A stretch of DNA of 64,000 nucleotides from Eubacterium sp. GTDB lineage: Bacteria; Bacillota; Clostridia; Lachnospirales; Lachnospiraceae. Of the stretch, positions 37,801 through 46,232 are shown one piece after another. The stretch spans positions 1-64,000 of the forward strand of contig JAFZRN010000003.1 of the NCBI GenBank assembly GCA_017619835.1, given 5' to 3'. The position numbers and the translations under genes were made by a program. A model generated the notes under the pieces. That model was not told where the DNA came from. It did no database searches and worked only from the letters and a program-made list of their open reading frames with translations. Position 1 is the first letter of the stretch, and each line of letters opens with the position of its first letter.

Positions 37801-39228
37801 AGTAATTGTTTTTGTACCGGGATCATATACATACTTAACACAGTCATTAATGATACCCGTATTTTCCATCTTTTTTCTGAACATTGCATAATAGATGGCG
37901 TCTTCATTAGCAGTCACGGTTATCTGGGTATTAGTTCCGATTTTCTCAGCATATGATGGTTCCATATTGTCTGTCGTTTTACGCCATTCGGTAAATTCAT
38001 ATCCATCAGCCGCCTGGGCGATAAGCTTTATGGATGATCCCTTTTTTATCAGTTTAGAAGCCCGGGATGTAGTAAAATCATCACCTTCAAACTTCACTTT
38101 ACAACCGGATGAGTTTTCGTAACATACCGGTCTGATATCAATCTTTGCAGGGTCAAGGTCATATTTGATAAAATAGGTGATATAGTAATCGTATTCGTTT
38201 GACTTTACTTCCATTTCATCGCCGTTAAATATCACTTTTGTATTACTGAAATCAAACCAGCCGGAACTTGCATTTAGTTCTACCTGAAATGAAGTATATT
38301 TTGTATCATATATTTCTCCATTACTATATTCGTAATATGGCATAACGCCGGTGTCACCAATATAATACCATCCCGAATATCCCGTATTAACTGTGAAACA
38401 GCCATATCCCGGATCTCCATCAACCATGTTAAAAGAATAATCAGATGCTGCAGGCTGAACTACAGAACCTCCAAAAACAGCAGGAGTCAGAACACAATTA
38501 ACCTTTATCTCCTTAATCGGTTCAGGAATATATTCTACTTTTTCAGGATTTGTTAAAGAATTAAAATTTTTATCAAGATGTTTATTGTGGTAAGCACTTA
38601 CACTGATTCCTTCAACAGGAACATCTTCATATTCAGAACCATTCCATATCATATTGTGTCCAAAAACCGATTCGGCAATCCCCGAATCACAGCCGGATGA
38701 AATATAACATCTGATATTCTTAAGTTTAGGACAATTGTTAAATGCATCCGCACCTATTGCCTTTACACTGCTGGGAATCATAATATCTGTAAGCTCTTCA
38801 CTATCATAGAATGCGCTTATGCCAATAAATTCCAGGTTTTTGGGAAGATTGATAGCGGTTATTTTATTGCCATTGAATGCGCTATCTTCAATTCTCTTTA
38901 TTGAATTAGGCAGTACAACAGATTTTATCATCTTATATGTACTCCAATAGCTCATGGAACCGTATCCTATGGTATCAACCGTATAATCAACCCCGCCATA
39001 TGTTACCGTTTTGGGAACAGACGGATGTATATTATTTGCATCAACCGGCCTGAACTTAGTTACTGTGGCCGTGTGATCGGTGGTATCAAGTTCATAATCA
39101 AAATCACCGATAGTTGCTGTAATCGTCGCAGCATAAACACCTTTATTCTGTGAAAACAGAGCTGTTACCATTCCAAATAACAGCAGTGCTGCATAAATAA
39201 TTATCCTGCTCCTTCTCACTTTCTCCAT
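34825..39228 (-). CDS. Giant BspA-like LRR surface protein (1467 aa)
   Basis: A signal peptide spans 1-34 (ends GVYAAT). BspA-type leucine-rich repeats occupy about 60-180 (IKRIEDSAFNGNKITAINLP, VKAIGADAFNNCPKLKNI) and again about 470-790. Between them is an InlB-like segment (ADGYEFTEWRKTTDN). Two FN3-like domains follow (about 835-1000), then beta-rich modules, and a Pro/Thr/Ala-Asp linker near 1310-1350. The C-terminus has more LRRs (TIGENALKNNKKITSVTIG) and a strongly basic tail like that of the 607-aa transglutaminase-like protein. It is likely an adhesin held by charge to the wall; no LPXTG is seen. GGAGG precedes the ATG. Confidence 0.85.
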   Translation of the reverse strand: MEKVRRSRIIIYAALLLFGMVTALFSQNKGVYAATITATIGDFDYELDTTDHTATVTKFRPVDANNIHPSVPKTVTYGGVDYTVDTIGYGSMSYWSTYKMIKSVVLPNSIKRIEDSAFNGNKITAINLPKNLEFIGISAFYDSEELTDIMIPSSVKAIGADAFNNCPKLKNIRCYISSGCDSGIAESVFGHNMIWNGSEYEDVPVEGISVSAYHNKHLDKNFNSLTNPEKVEYIPEPIKEIKVNCVLTPAVFGGSVVQPAASDYSFNMVDGDPGYGCFTVNTGYSGWYYIGDTGVMPYYEYSNGEIYDTKYTSFQVELNASSGWFDFSNTKVIFNGDEMEVKSNEYDYYITYFIKYDLDPAKIDIRPVCYENSSGCKVKFEGDDFTTSRASKLIKKGSSIKLIAQAADGYEFTEWRKTTDNMEPSYAEKIGTNTQITVTANEDAIYYAMFRKKMENTGIINDCVKYVYDPGTKTITFSRKEGYDGYCSTGVYYSYSDSPFKGNDDIKNVIFSEGIDLIGIGLFYRCNNIGNIIIPKSVTSIHREVFSECYLHGGDGFTVDEENANYKSENGILYSKEGTTLWRFAQKTGITEFEIPSNVRNLANHSFDSVRLDKLILKNDGLFLYDYAINFSSIKHVEIQDGVKELGDYSDWFSEDTEINIPASVEYVGQQSSFLDSDKLKAINISSGNEVYESIDGVMYKKVDDGLELYRYPNGRPGEVFTTPAGVKSLGWQSFNGYKPQLKEVILSEDIEDLSMAVFGGMGVTTYTVMNPECNVWNVYNGITNGNIMKGYKGSTAEMYAKYESPYYFTFEPLEASLGTLDKPKNLRWDGYIAKWDAVPGAEKYRVELFYKKNGSTYYAPTQITTATEYSFKDWMYDADSTYYFYVTAVKVGYDLSEYAESDGIESWVVPKDVTGIYVDGHVIYWDTYTIDGNEPADTYYVAIYDKDDNIVYYSSGGGTNTEYGSYLKSSGCDFGTYRATIIARRYIHGNYYQVSKLTEFTVDYEDIITINTLDVNIPVPVKGSVAGFPDLGISVNGIIGKGTYLEDYYYNNKYVYKEISDSSSWYYWDYPDSEVEKGKAMYGYYGVIHAKPGYKFASDVEINVNGDTSGIDSISVYDDEIYLTYAFPEGTKICDVVKTVTVSGKYDDPEAGKEIKAPTDVAAEETGLIIEEVYWVKEVDGAWKDEKLTGKFEAGATYGIRVKVKADDENDFCLKTPSMDSEKVFGNESPEVSDYTRDGATYTVKIATIPAPTATPEVTPTPGADDPSATPTPIPGADDPSASPTAEPAGTILEDTEGKAKYKVLSEGVTDSADSSKNSAPTVQYKATTDKKAKKITIPDTVKIGGVIYNVETIGENALKNNKKITSVTIGKNVKEIKKNAFAGCTALKTVNCKSKVLQKIGAYAFRGDKKLTTIKLVTTKLKKKNVGNNAIKGTSKKLKIKAPKKVKKSYQKIFRAKGNKKVKVK

Positions 39229-39367
39229 TAATTTTCTACCTCCACTCCTTTTTATAGTAAAACCTCAATTTATACTCTACACTCACCTTTATTTCATTTC
39301 AATACAAAAAACCCCAAAACAGCCCCAAAACGTAAAAAGTATCCATTGGATACCATACTCATTTTCC

Positions 39368-39396
39368 TTGTATTATGGCAGAAAATCGGCTATAAT
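39368..39396 (+). promoter_or_regulatory. Promoter of the aminotransferase gene
   Basis: TTGTAT (39368-39373), a 17-bp spacer and TATAAT (39391-39396). A palindrome GTATCC-ATT-GGATAC (39339-39353) lies just upstream, between this promoter and the divergent surface gene, and could be an operator. Confidence 0.65.
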
Positions 39397-39428
39397 TATG
39401 AAAGTTATGCAGTTAGGAGGAATTGGTT

Positions 39429-40625
39429 ATGATTTCTGAGTTTTATAAGGAGATGACAGGTAAGGAATCAGTCATCCGTCAGTTTTTTGATTTTGCTAGA
39501 GGACGTGCCGCCGAGCTCGGTCCGGACTCTGTATTTAATTTTTCGATAGGTAACCCTTCGGTACCCGCTCCCGAGAGCTTTAAGCAGGCTCTTCTGGACA
39601 TAGTTGAGAACGGCGATCCGGTCAGGCTTCACGGCTACAGCCCGACACTCGGACAGGACTCCACCAAGAAATGTATCGCTGACTCACTGAACCGAAGATT
39701 CGGTATGAATTACGAAGCAAAGCACATCTTCCCCACATCCGGTGCAGCCGGAGCTCTGGCTCATGCCATAAGATGTGTTGTTAAGGACGGTGACACCGTG
39801 CTTACATTTGCTCCTTACTTCCCCGAGTATAATCCGTATGTAGTCGGAACAGGCGCCAACCTTAAGGTCGTTCCCGCCGATTATGATACATTCCAGATCA
39901 ACTTTGATGAATTCGAGAAGATGCTGGATGAAAATGTCGCCGCAGTTCTTATCAACTCCCCGAACAACCCATCCGGAATCGTTTATACAACAGAAACAAT
40001 AAAGAAGCTTGCAGATATCCTTACGGCAAAGCAGGAGGAGTATGGTCACGAGATCTTCCTCATCACCGATGAACCATATCGTGAGATAGTTTTTGCCGGA
40101 GTGGACAGCCCGTTCCCTTCAAAGTTCTACGATAACTCAATCTGCTGCTACTCTTTCAGTAAGTCCATCTCACTTCCGGGTGAGCGTATCGGATATATGG
40201 CTGTTAATCCCGCCGCAAAGGATGCAGACCTTCTGGTTCCTATGGCAGGTCAGGTTTCAAGATTTACGGGACATAACTGCCCGACCGCTCTCATGCAGTT
40301 TGCGATTGAAAGAGTTATAGATGAGACAAGCGACCTCAGCATCTATGAGAAAAATGCCGACCTTCTCTATAGCGAACTTACACGCATCGGTTATAAGATT
40401 GTTAAGCCTATGGGCACCTTCTACATGATGCCGAGAGTTCCTTCAAAGGACGGAGAACTGAGAGATGCCAACGAATGGTGCTGGAAGGCAGCCAGAGAAC
40501 TCGGACTTATCACAGTACCGGGAGACAGCTTCCAGTGTCCGGGACATTTCCGTATCTCTTATTGTGTGCCTACGGAAATGATTGAGAAGTCGATACCTCT
40601 TTTCGAGAAAGCATTTGAATTTTAG
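39429..40625 (+). CDS. PLP-dependent class I/II aminotransferase
   Basis: This is a fold-type I aminotransferase. The PLP Lys lies in CCYSFSKSISLPGERIGY, and LINSPNNPSG and TDEPYREIVF carry the usual Asn/Asp/Tyr contacts. The C-terminal FRISYCVP has the carboxylate-binding Arg. I place the start at the ATG at 39429 with AGGAGG 8 bp upstream; a TTG two codons earlier is unlikely. Aspartate- or aromatic-type specificity cannot be decided. It heads a plus-strand run with malQ 52 bp downstream. Confidence 0.92.
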   Translation: MISEFYKEMTGKESVIRQFFDFARGRAAELGPDSVFNFSIGNPSVPAPESFKQALLDIVENGDPVRLHGYSPTLGQDSTKKCIADSLNRRFGMNYEAKHIFPTSGAAGALAHAIRCVVKDGDTVLTFAPYFPEYNPYVVGTGANLKVVPADYDTFQINFDEFEKMLDENVAAVLINSPNNPSGIVYTTETIKKLADILTAKQEEYGHEIFLITDEPYREIVFAGVDSPFPSKFYDNSICCYSFSKSISLPGERIGYMAVNPAAKDADLLVPMAGQVSRFTGHNCPTALMQFAIERVIDETSDLSIYEKNADLLYSELTRIGYKIVKPMGTFYMMPRVPSKDGELRDANEWCWKAARELGLITVPGDSFQCPGHFRISYCVPTEMIEKSIPLFEKAFEF

Positions 40626-40677
40626 TTTTCTATAGGTATTTATTCGGGGGAATAATACTTCGGAGGAAAATGATTTA

Positions 40678-42222
40678 ATGGATATAGATATTACAGCAAG
40701 TGTAGACATGGGGCCTGAAAGACTGGCCGGAATACTTTTACACCCCACTTCTTTTCCGGGGCCTTACGGTATAGGTGATCTCGGAAAGGGCGCTTATGAT
40801 TTTATTGATTTTATGGCAAAGTCCGGAATGAAGGCGTGGCAGGTACTGCCGCTGGGACATACAGGCTTCGGCGATTCGCCCTATCAGCCTTTCTCGTCAT
40901 TTGCCGGACAGCCGCTTATAATAAGTATAGATCATCTGAGAGAACTGAACCTTCTCTATGATGAGGACTTTAACGAGATGCCTCAGTGGAATCCCGAGGA
41001 CATCGAATTCGGAGACGTGATCCAGTTTAAGACAGGTCTCTTTAAGAAGGCTTATGACAGATTCCTGGATGAGAAGATCCATGATGGTCTCTCGACAGAT
41101 GAAGAGATGATGAAGGCCTTCAAGACCTTTAAAAAATCTTCACCCTGGCTTCGCGACTATGCTCTCTTCATGGCAGGCAAGGACTTCCATAACGGAGCTC
41201 CCTGGTATATGTGGGAGGATAACCTTAAGAATCCCACTCCCGCTCAGAGAAAGAAATGGGAAGAAAAATTAGCCAAAGAGATCGGCTACTATGAATTCCT
41301 TCAGTTCCTATTTGATTATGAGTGGAGCCATCTTAAGAAATATGCAAATGATAAGGGGATCAAGATAATCGGAGACATTCCGATCTTCGTTGCCTGGGAC
41401 AGCTCGGATGTCTGGGTTAATAAGAAGCTCTTCGATCTCGATACAAAGGGTTACCCGAAGAATGTTGCCGGTGTACCGCCTGATTATTTTGCAGCTACGG
41501 GTCAGCTGTGGGGAAATCCTCTCTACAAATGGTCCGAGCATAAGAAGACAGGTTATGAATGGTGGTTTGCCCGCATCAGACATCAGCTTCAGCTGACAGA
41601 CTACTTAAGAATCGATCATTTCCGCGGCTTTGACAAGTACTGGGCAGTGCCTTACGGCGAACCCACAGCCATCAACGGAAAGTGGATGAAGGCTCCGGGC
41701 GAGAACTTCTTCACGATGCTGGAATCCACACTTGGTTATCATATGCCGATCATCGCCGAGGATCTCGGTGAGATCGATAAGTCGGTTGTTGAGCTCAGAG
41801 ATAAATTCGGTTTCCCCGGAATGAAGATACTCCAGTTCGCATTTGAAAATCCGAACGAGAATAACTTCCTTCCACATAACCATGTACGTAACTGTGTATG
41901 CTATACCGGCACACACGATAATGATACTACTCTCGGCTGGTACAAAAACTGCTTCGAGCAGTCAAGGGATAAGCTGAGAAGATACTTCAGTACCGATGCA
42001 AGTGATATATGCTGGGTAATGATAAGAGCATGCTTCGGCTCCGTTGCCACAATGGCGATAGTTCCTCTACAGGATGTTCTGGAGCTTGATTCCTGGGCAC
42101 GTTTCAACACCCCGGGTGTCGGCGAAGGAAACTGGTCCTGGAGATATAAGCAGGAGGCTCTTACCGAGCATCTTTCAAAGAGGCTGTATGAAACGGCAGC
42201 CATGTACGGACGACTTATATAA
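40678..42222 (+). CDS. malQ: 4-alpha-glucanotransferase (514 aa)
   Basis: This is a GH77 amylomaltase acting in maltodextrin and glycogen metabolism. The nucleophile Asp is in YLRIDHFRGF, the acid/base Glu in IIAEDLGEI and the third carboxylate in YTGTHDNDTTLGW. IGDIPIFVAWDSSDVW is the 250s-loop region. Length is that of the short plant/bacterial form. GGAGG precedes the ATG. It is followed 17 bp later by plsC. Confidence 0.96.
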   Translation: MDIDITASVDMGPERLAGILLHPTSFPGPYGIGDLGKGAYDFIDFMAKSGMKAWQVLPLGHTGFGDSPYQPFSSFAGQPLIISIDHLRELNLLYDEDFNEMPQWNPEDIEFGDVIQFKTGLFKKAYDRFLDEKIHDGLSTDEEMMKAFKTFKKSSPWLRDYALFMAGKDFHNGAPWYMWEDNLKNPTPAQRKKWEEKLAKEIGYYEFLQFLFDYEWSHLKKYANDKGIKIIGDIPIFVAWDSSDVWVNKKLFDLDTKGYPKNVAGVPPDYFAATGQLWGNPLYKWSEHKKTGYEWWFARIRHQLQLTDYLRIDHFRGFDKYWAVPYGEPTAINGKWMKAPGENFFTMLESTLGYHMPIIAEDLGEIDKSVVELRDKFGFPGMKILQFAFENPNENNFLPHNHVRNCVCYTGTHDNDTTLGWYKNCFEQSRDKLRRYFSTDASDICWVMIRACFGSVATMAIVPLQDVLELDSWARFNTPGVGEGNWSWRYKQEALTEHLSKRLYETAAMYGRLI

Positions 42223-42239
42223 AAAAGAGGATATAAAGT

Positions 42240-42974
42240 ATGGTAAGATTATTTATCGGTTTCGCATATCTGATACTATCTGTTATAATCTGTCTGCCCT
42301 ACCATCTCTATCTGTGGCTCCTTTCCAAAAAGGATAAATACAAGAGCTGGTATAAGAGCTGGATATTCGTAAGACGCTTTTTCAAGGGGCTTCTCCTTAT
42401 CTCGGGCACTAAAGTCGAAGTAAGGGGGATGGAAAACCTCAGTGCGGTTCCGCAGGATAAGGGAATCCTTTTCATAGGAAACCACAGAAGCTACTTCGAT
42501 ATCGTGATCCTTCATACCATCGTTGACAGACCTCTCGGATTCATCGCAAAGAAAGAATTCAAGAGTGTCCCCCTCTTCAGCTGGTGGGTTGCAGACCTGG
42601 GAAGTCTCTTCCTTGACAGAAAGAATATCCGTAAGGGACTTGAGACGATAAATCAGGGTACCGAATATATGAAAATGGGTCTCTCCCTCGGACTGTATCC
42701 GGAAGGAACCAGGAATCATGCCGATGAGATGCTTCCGTTTAAGACCGGCGGCTACAGAATGGCAGAAAAATCCAACAGCCCGATGGTACTTGTTGCCATG
42801 ACCGGAGCCGATGATATATTTGAAAAGAATAAGCCCGCAGCTCTTAAGAAGACCAAGGTCATCGTTGAATTCAGCGAGGCATTCTACCCTCATGAGATGG
42901 AATCAAAAGAGCGTAAGGAATTCTATAATTCAGCACCCGCAAAGCTGCAGGAAATGCTGGATTCCCACAAATAA
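42240..42974 (+). CDS. plsC: 1-acylglycerol-3-phosphate acyltransferase-like protein (244 aa)
   Basis: It belongs to the PlsC family, which acylates lysophosphatidic acid at the membrane. An N-terminal membrane helix (LFIGFAYLILSVIICLPYHL) is followed by the HX4D motif (GNHRSYFDIVIL), the Arg motif (SLFLDRKNIRKG) and the EGTR motif (LYPEGTRNH). GAGG precedes the ATG. It is probably co-transcribed with malQ. Confidence 0.93.
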   Translation: MVRLFIGFAYLILSVIICLPYHLYLWLLSKKDKYKSWYKSWIFVRRFFKGLLLISGTKVEVRGMENLSAVPQDKGILFIGNHRSYFDIVILHTIVDRPLGFIAKKEFKSVPLFSWWVADLGSLFLDRKNIRKGLETINQGTEYMKMGLSLGLYPEGTRNHADEMLPFKTGGYRMAEKSNSPMVLVAMTGADDIFEKNKPAALKKTKVIVEFSEAFYPHEMESKERKEFYNSAPAKLQEMLDSHK

Positions 42975-43004
42975 ATCACTCTAGATACATAAAGGAGAAA
43001 TATT

Positions 43005-43601
43005 ATGATACTATTGGCAAAAGGAGCGATCATCATGCTCATAATCACGGTGGTTGTTATCGCCGTGCTTGTAGCGCTTTATTTCGTCGGAAATAAGCTT
43101 CAGGAAAAGCAGCACGCTCAGAGAGAACAGATCAATGCGGCAGCACAGCCCGCAACACTCTTCATTATAGATAAGAAGATAATGCCCATGAAGGATGCCA
43201 ACCTTCCGAAGCATGTCATGGACCAGGCGCCCGGTCGTTACAAGAGAGCCAAGGTTCCCGTAGTAAAGGCTAAGATAGGTCCTCAGATAATGACACTTAT
43301 CTGTGACGAAAGCATCTATGATGATGTACCTCAGCACGGCGAAGTTAAAGCAATGCTGAGCGGAATCTATATCACAAGTGTCCGCACACTTCATAAGGGA
43401 ACAAAGAAGATGCAGATGCAGGAAGCTGAAAACGGCAAGAAGCGTAAGAAGTCCTTCAGACAGAAGATGCTTCAGAAGCAGGCTGATTATCAGAAGCAGC
43501 TTGATTATGAAATTGCAGTAAAGAAATCCAAGGAAGAAGTCAAGAAACAGAAGGCTGAAGAGAAGAAGAAGCGTGAGCGTGAAAAGAAGATCACAATTTA
43601 A
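43005..43601 (+). CDS. Membrane-anchored basic protein of unknown function (198 aa)
   Basis: One N-terminal membrane segment (IIMLIITVVVIAVLVALYFV) is followed by a compact domain (about 45-130: TLFIIDKKIMPMKDANLP, AKIGPQIMTLICDESIYDDV). A Lys/Glu-rich helical tail (about 145-198) ends the protein. AAAGGAG precedes the ATG; a second Met after GGAGCG at residue 11 is possible. The family is not recognised. Its tail coding region overlaps the start of the CPBP protease by 29 bp, so the two are likely coupled. Confidence 0.7.
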   Translation: MILLAKGAIIMLIITVVVIAVLVALYFVGNKLQEKQHAQREQINAAAQPATLFIIDKKIMPMKDANLPKHVMDQAPGRYKRAKVPVVKAKIGPQIMTLICDESIYDDVPQHGEVKAMLSGIYITSVRTLHKGTKKMQMQEAENGKKRKKSFRQKMLQKQADYQKQLDYEIAVKKSKEEVKKQKAEEKKKREREKKITI

Positions 43602-44433
43602 TATAATAATTGCGGTTTTTGTTCTCCTTACAGCCCTCTTCATAACAGTCATAACTTACTTCGCAGCCTTCGCCCTCACGGTGATATTAGGCGCGATCGA
43701 TGTTACAGACGTAGATACTGCAACCGTAGATCAGGGGATTTTTAATCTCCTGAGATTTATGGTTGCTTTTATAATATTCGGATACTGGTACCACAGGATA
43801 GGTTTTACGGAAAATGAGCTGGAAAAGCGTAAGATAAATGCAAAAGCCGCTCTTAAATTCATAGTGCATCCCTTACGACTTTTATTCCTGATCCTGCTGG
43901 GTGTCGCTATCCAGCTTGGTACCGACGGGATACTGTATGTGCTCTCGAACTCATTTCCGGCATACTTTGAATCTTATAAAGAGATGATAACCGAGTTTGC
44001 CGGCAACCGGAGCGTACTCTACCTGATAACCGTGATAGTGCTTTCACCCATTATCGAGGAGCTGATATTCAGAGGTCTTGTTCTTCATTATGCGAGAAAT
44101 GCCTTCAGTTCACGCCGCGGACTCATCGTGGCCAATATCTTCCAGGCACTTCTCTTTGCCTTATATCACGGCAATCTGATCCAGGGCGTCTATGCTTTTA
44201 TCTTCGGACTGCTCCTCGGATATATCACAATAAAAACAGACTCCCTTGTCATTAACATACTTTTACATATGATAATAAACGGAAGTCTGTATATCATTCC
44301 CGGAAATCTTTTCGGCGACAATCTCTCAGCTGTGCTGATATCCGCCGTTTCGCTTTCCGTTATATTCCTGTCGGTGGTTTATCTTTCCTTTGCCATCTCA
44401 AGCAAGCTTTCAACATACTCCGACATCGGGTGA
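43573..44433 (+). CDS. CPBP-family intramembrane metalloprotease (286 aa)
   Basis: Homologue of CAAX prenyl proteases and bacteriocin-immunity (Abi) proteins. There are about eight membrane helices. The catalytic motifs are PIIEELIFRGLV (EExxxR), QALLFALYHGN (FxxxH) and NILLHMIIN. The start is GTG at 43573, inside the preceding gene; no better start lies after its stop. The substrate is unknown. It converges on ddl with a 55-bp overlap of coding ends. Confidence 0.88.
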   Translation: MSVKRRSQFNIIIAVFVLLTALFITVITYFAAFALTVILGAIDVTDVDTATVDQGIFNLLRFMVAFIIFGYWYHRIGFTENELEKRKINAKAALKFIVHPLRLLFLILLGVAIQLGTDGILYVLSNSFPAYFESYKEMITEFAGNRSVLYLITVIVLSPIIEELIFRGLVLHYARNAFSSRRGLIVANIFQALLFALYHGNLIQGVYAFIFGLLLGYITIKTDSLVINILLHMIINGSLYIIPGNLFGDNLSAVLISAVSLSVIFLSVVYLSFAISSKLSTYSDIG

Positions 44434-45506
44434 CCGGCTCTTTCCATCAGCATAGGATACATGCTGATTGATGTATGCCCCGGAATCGCATTTATCTCAT
44501 TGAATACAACTCGATTTGTTCCTTCCTCAAGGAAGAAATCAACTCTTGCAAGTCCGAAGCAGTCGCATGCTCTATATATGTCGACTGCTGTTTTTCTTAT
44601 CTCTTCACGCTTGCCCTCGGGAAGCTCGGGATCGAGAACTGTCCTGGATTCCTCATTATTATACTTTGCGTCGTAATCATAGAATTCGGCAGCTGCAAGG
44701 ATCTCTCCTACTCCCGTTGCAAATGCTTTGGCTCCGAAACCGAATACAGCACACTCTATCTCTCTTCCGACAATCGCTTCCTCGACAAGGATCTTCTTAT
44801 CATTATCGGCTGCTATCTTAAGTCCCTTTATAAGCTCTTCTCTGTTATGAGCCTTGGTTACTCCTACGGATGAGCCGGCATTTGAAGGTTTAACGAAAAC
44901 AGGATACTGTCTTTCTTTTTCAATTCTTTCAACAACAGCATTCAGCTCCGGAGCATCCTCTCCGGTCTTCCTGTCTCTTACCTCAAAGTCTCTTACACCG
45001 ACGAACTTAGCCTGATCCACTCCGATGGAGTCGGCGATAACTTTTGTGAAGAACTTATCCATCGTAACTGCGGATGATACAAGTCCGCAGCCCACATACG
45101 GGATATGTGCAAGCTCGAATAGTCCCTGGATAGTTCCGTCCTCACCGTAAAGTCCGTGAAGCACGGGGAAAGCTATATCGATTGGTCTTTCTTCAAAAGT
45201 ACCATTTCTCTTTATTATGATCTTATGAGATGTATCGGGCGAGATTATCGCTCTCGGAAGTTTTTCAAGCGCCGCCTCCTTCTCCTCGGGAGTAGCAGCT
45301 TCCACGATAGTCTTTTCCCATTCTCTGTTTGCGATAGTCGATTCATCCTCAACAAGTATCCAGTGACCATCCTTGGTGATACCGATAAAGGTAATGTCGT
45401 ATTTATCTCTGTTGAGAGCTGACGCAACCGTAACAACAGATACGCAGGATACCTCATGTTCACTTGACTGTCCGCCGAATAATAAGGCTAATTTTTCTTT
45501 ATTCAT
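44379..45506 (-). CDS. ddl: D-alanine--D-alanine ligase (375 aa)
   Basis: It makes the D-Ala-D-Ala end of the peptidoglycan stem. It has an ATP-grasp fold: LLFGGQSSEHEVSCVSVVTV at the start, then FPVLHGLYGEDGTIQGLFEL, VKPSNAGSSVGVTKAHNREE, ILVEEAIVGREIECAV and NEINAIPGHTSISMYP. The dipeptide Tyr needed for D-Ala is consistent with the MSEYVE region, though the specificity (D-Ala versus D-Lac) was not resolved. AGGAGG precedes the ATG. It follows comF by 9 bp. Confidence 0.96.
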   Translation of the reverse strand: MNKEKLALLFGGQSSEHEVSCVSVVTVASALNRDKYDITFIGITKDGHWILVEDESTIANREWEKTIVEAATPEEKEAALEKLPRAIISPDTSHKIIIKRNGTFEERPIDIAFPVLHGLYGEDGTIQGLFELAHIPYVGCGLVSSAVTMDKFFTKVIADSIGVDQAKFVGVRDFEVRDRKTGEDAPELNAVVERIEKERQYPVFVKPSNAGSSVGVTKAHNREELIKGLKIAADNDKKILVEEAIVGREIECAVFGFGAKAFATGVGEILAAAEFYDYDAKYNNEESRTVLDPELPEGKREEIRKTAVDIYRACDCFGLARVDFFLEEGTNRVVFNEINAIPGHTSISMYPMLMERAGHPMSEYVESLLEMAKER

Positions 45507-45515
45507 GTCTTCCTC

Positions 45516-46232
45516 CTATATCAGCATGGCTCCAATGGCCACGGAAGTATAATACACTTTTAAGGCTCCGAACTCAAGACATATTCTTGTGCAGGATTCT
45601 ATCGTGGAACCGGTCGTATATATGTCATCCACCAGAAGTATCACACCCGGCACCTTATCCTTCATGGAAGGATTGATGACAAATGCGCTCCTTAGGTTTT
45701 TCTCTCTCTGAAGATCATTCAGCTCCTTCTGGGGCTTTGTATCCACCGACCGAAGTATAAGGTCCGGGATCACCCGTATCCCCATCCGCTTCCCTATCTC
45801 CGAAGCGATAAGTCCGGCCTGGTTATAGCCTCGCTTCATCAGCTTTTTCTTATGTATCGGAACGGGAACAAGGGCTTCGATCTTAAGGCGTCTGAAATCA
45901 TTTCCAAAACGCTTAATTATCTCATCGGCATAGAACAGTGCATATTCCTGACGATTGCCGTATTTATATCTTACGATGCTGTCGCTCACAGGCGGCTTAT
46001 AATCAAAAAGCGGAAAGCCCTTCTCAAAGCTCCTCTCTTTTGTGGTGCAGTCCATGCAATACTCAGCTTCTTCGGATTCGATACGCTTGCCGCACTTCAT
46101 ACAGGCGGGCTGGGCCACGTAGCTTATCCTTTTTCTGCAGTCTTTGCAGATATGCTCTGAAGAAGGACTGATCACGCTGTCGCAGATGGCGCAGTGCGGA
46201 GGGAAAAGGACATCCTTAATCAAAGAAGTCAT
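45516..46232 (-). CDS. comF: ComF-like phosphoribosyltransferase
   Basis: ComF-type proteins support DNA uptake. Two zinc-type Cys pairs lie at the N-terminus (CAICD and CKDC, then CMKCG and CMDC). The PRPP-binding loop is ILLVDDIYTTGSTIES, with VPVPIHKKKLMKRGYNQA before it. I set the start at 46232 because AGGAG lies 7 bp before that ATG; the frame is open to 46256. It overlaps the recD2 end by 17 bp. Confidence 0.9.
   Translation of the reverse strand: MTSLIKDVLFPPHCAICDSVISPSSEHICKDCRKRISYVAQPACMKCGKRIESEEAEYCMDCTTKERSFEKGFPLFDYKPPVSDSIVRYKYGNRQEYALFYADEIIKRFGNDFRRLKIEALVPVPIHKKKLMKRGYNQAGLIASEIGKRMGIRVIPDLILRSVDTKPQKELNDLQREKNLRSAFVINPSMKDKVPGVILLVDDIYTTGSTIESCTRICLEFGALKVYYTSVAIGAMLI

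Noticed and set aside
43011..43652. Minus-strand open frame opposite the basic membrane protein
   Set aside because: The Leu/Phe-rich run is just the complement of Lys/Glu codons; the plus-strand gene has the ribosome binding site.
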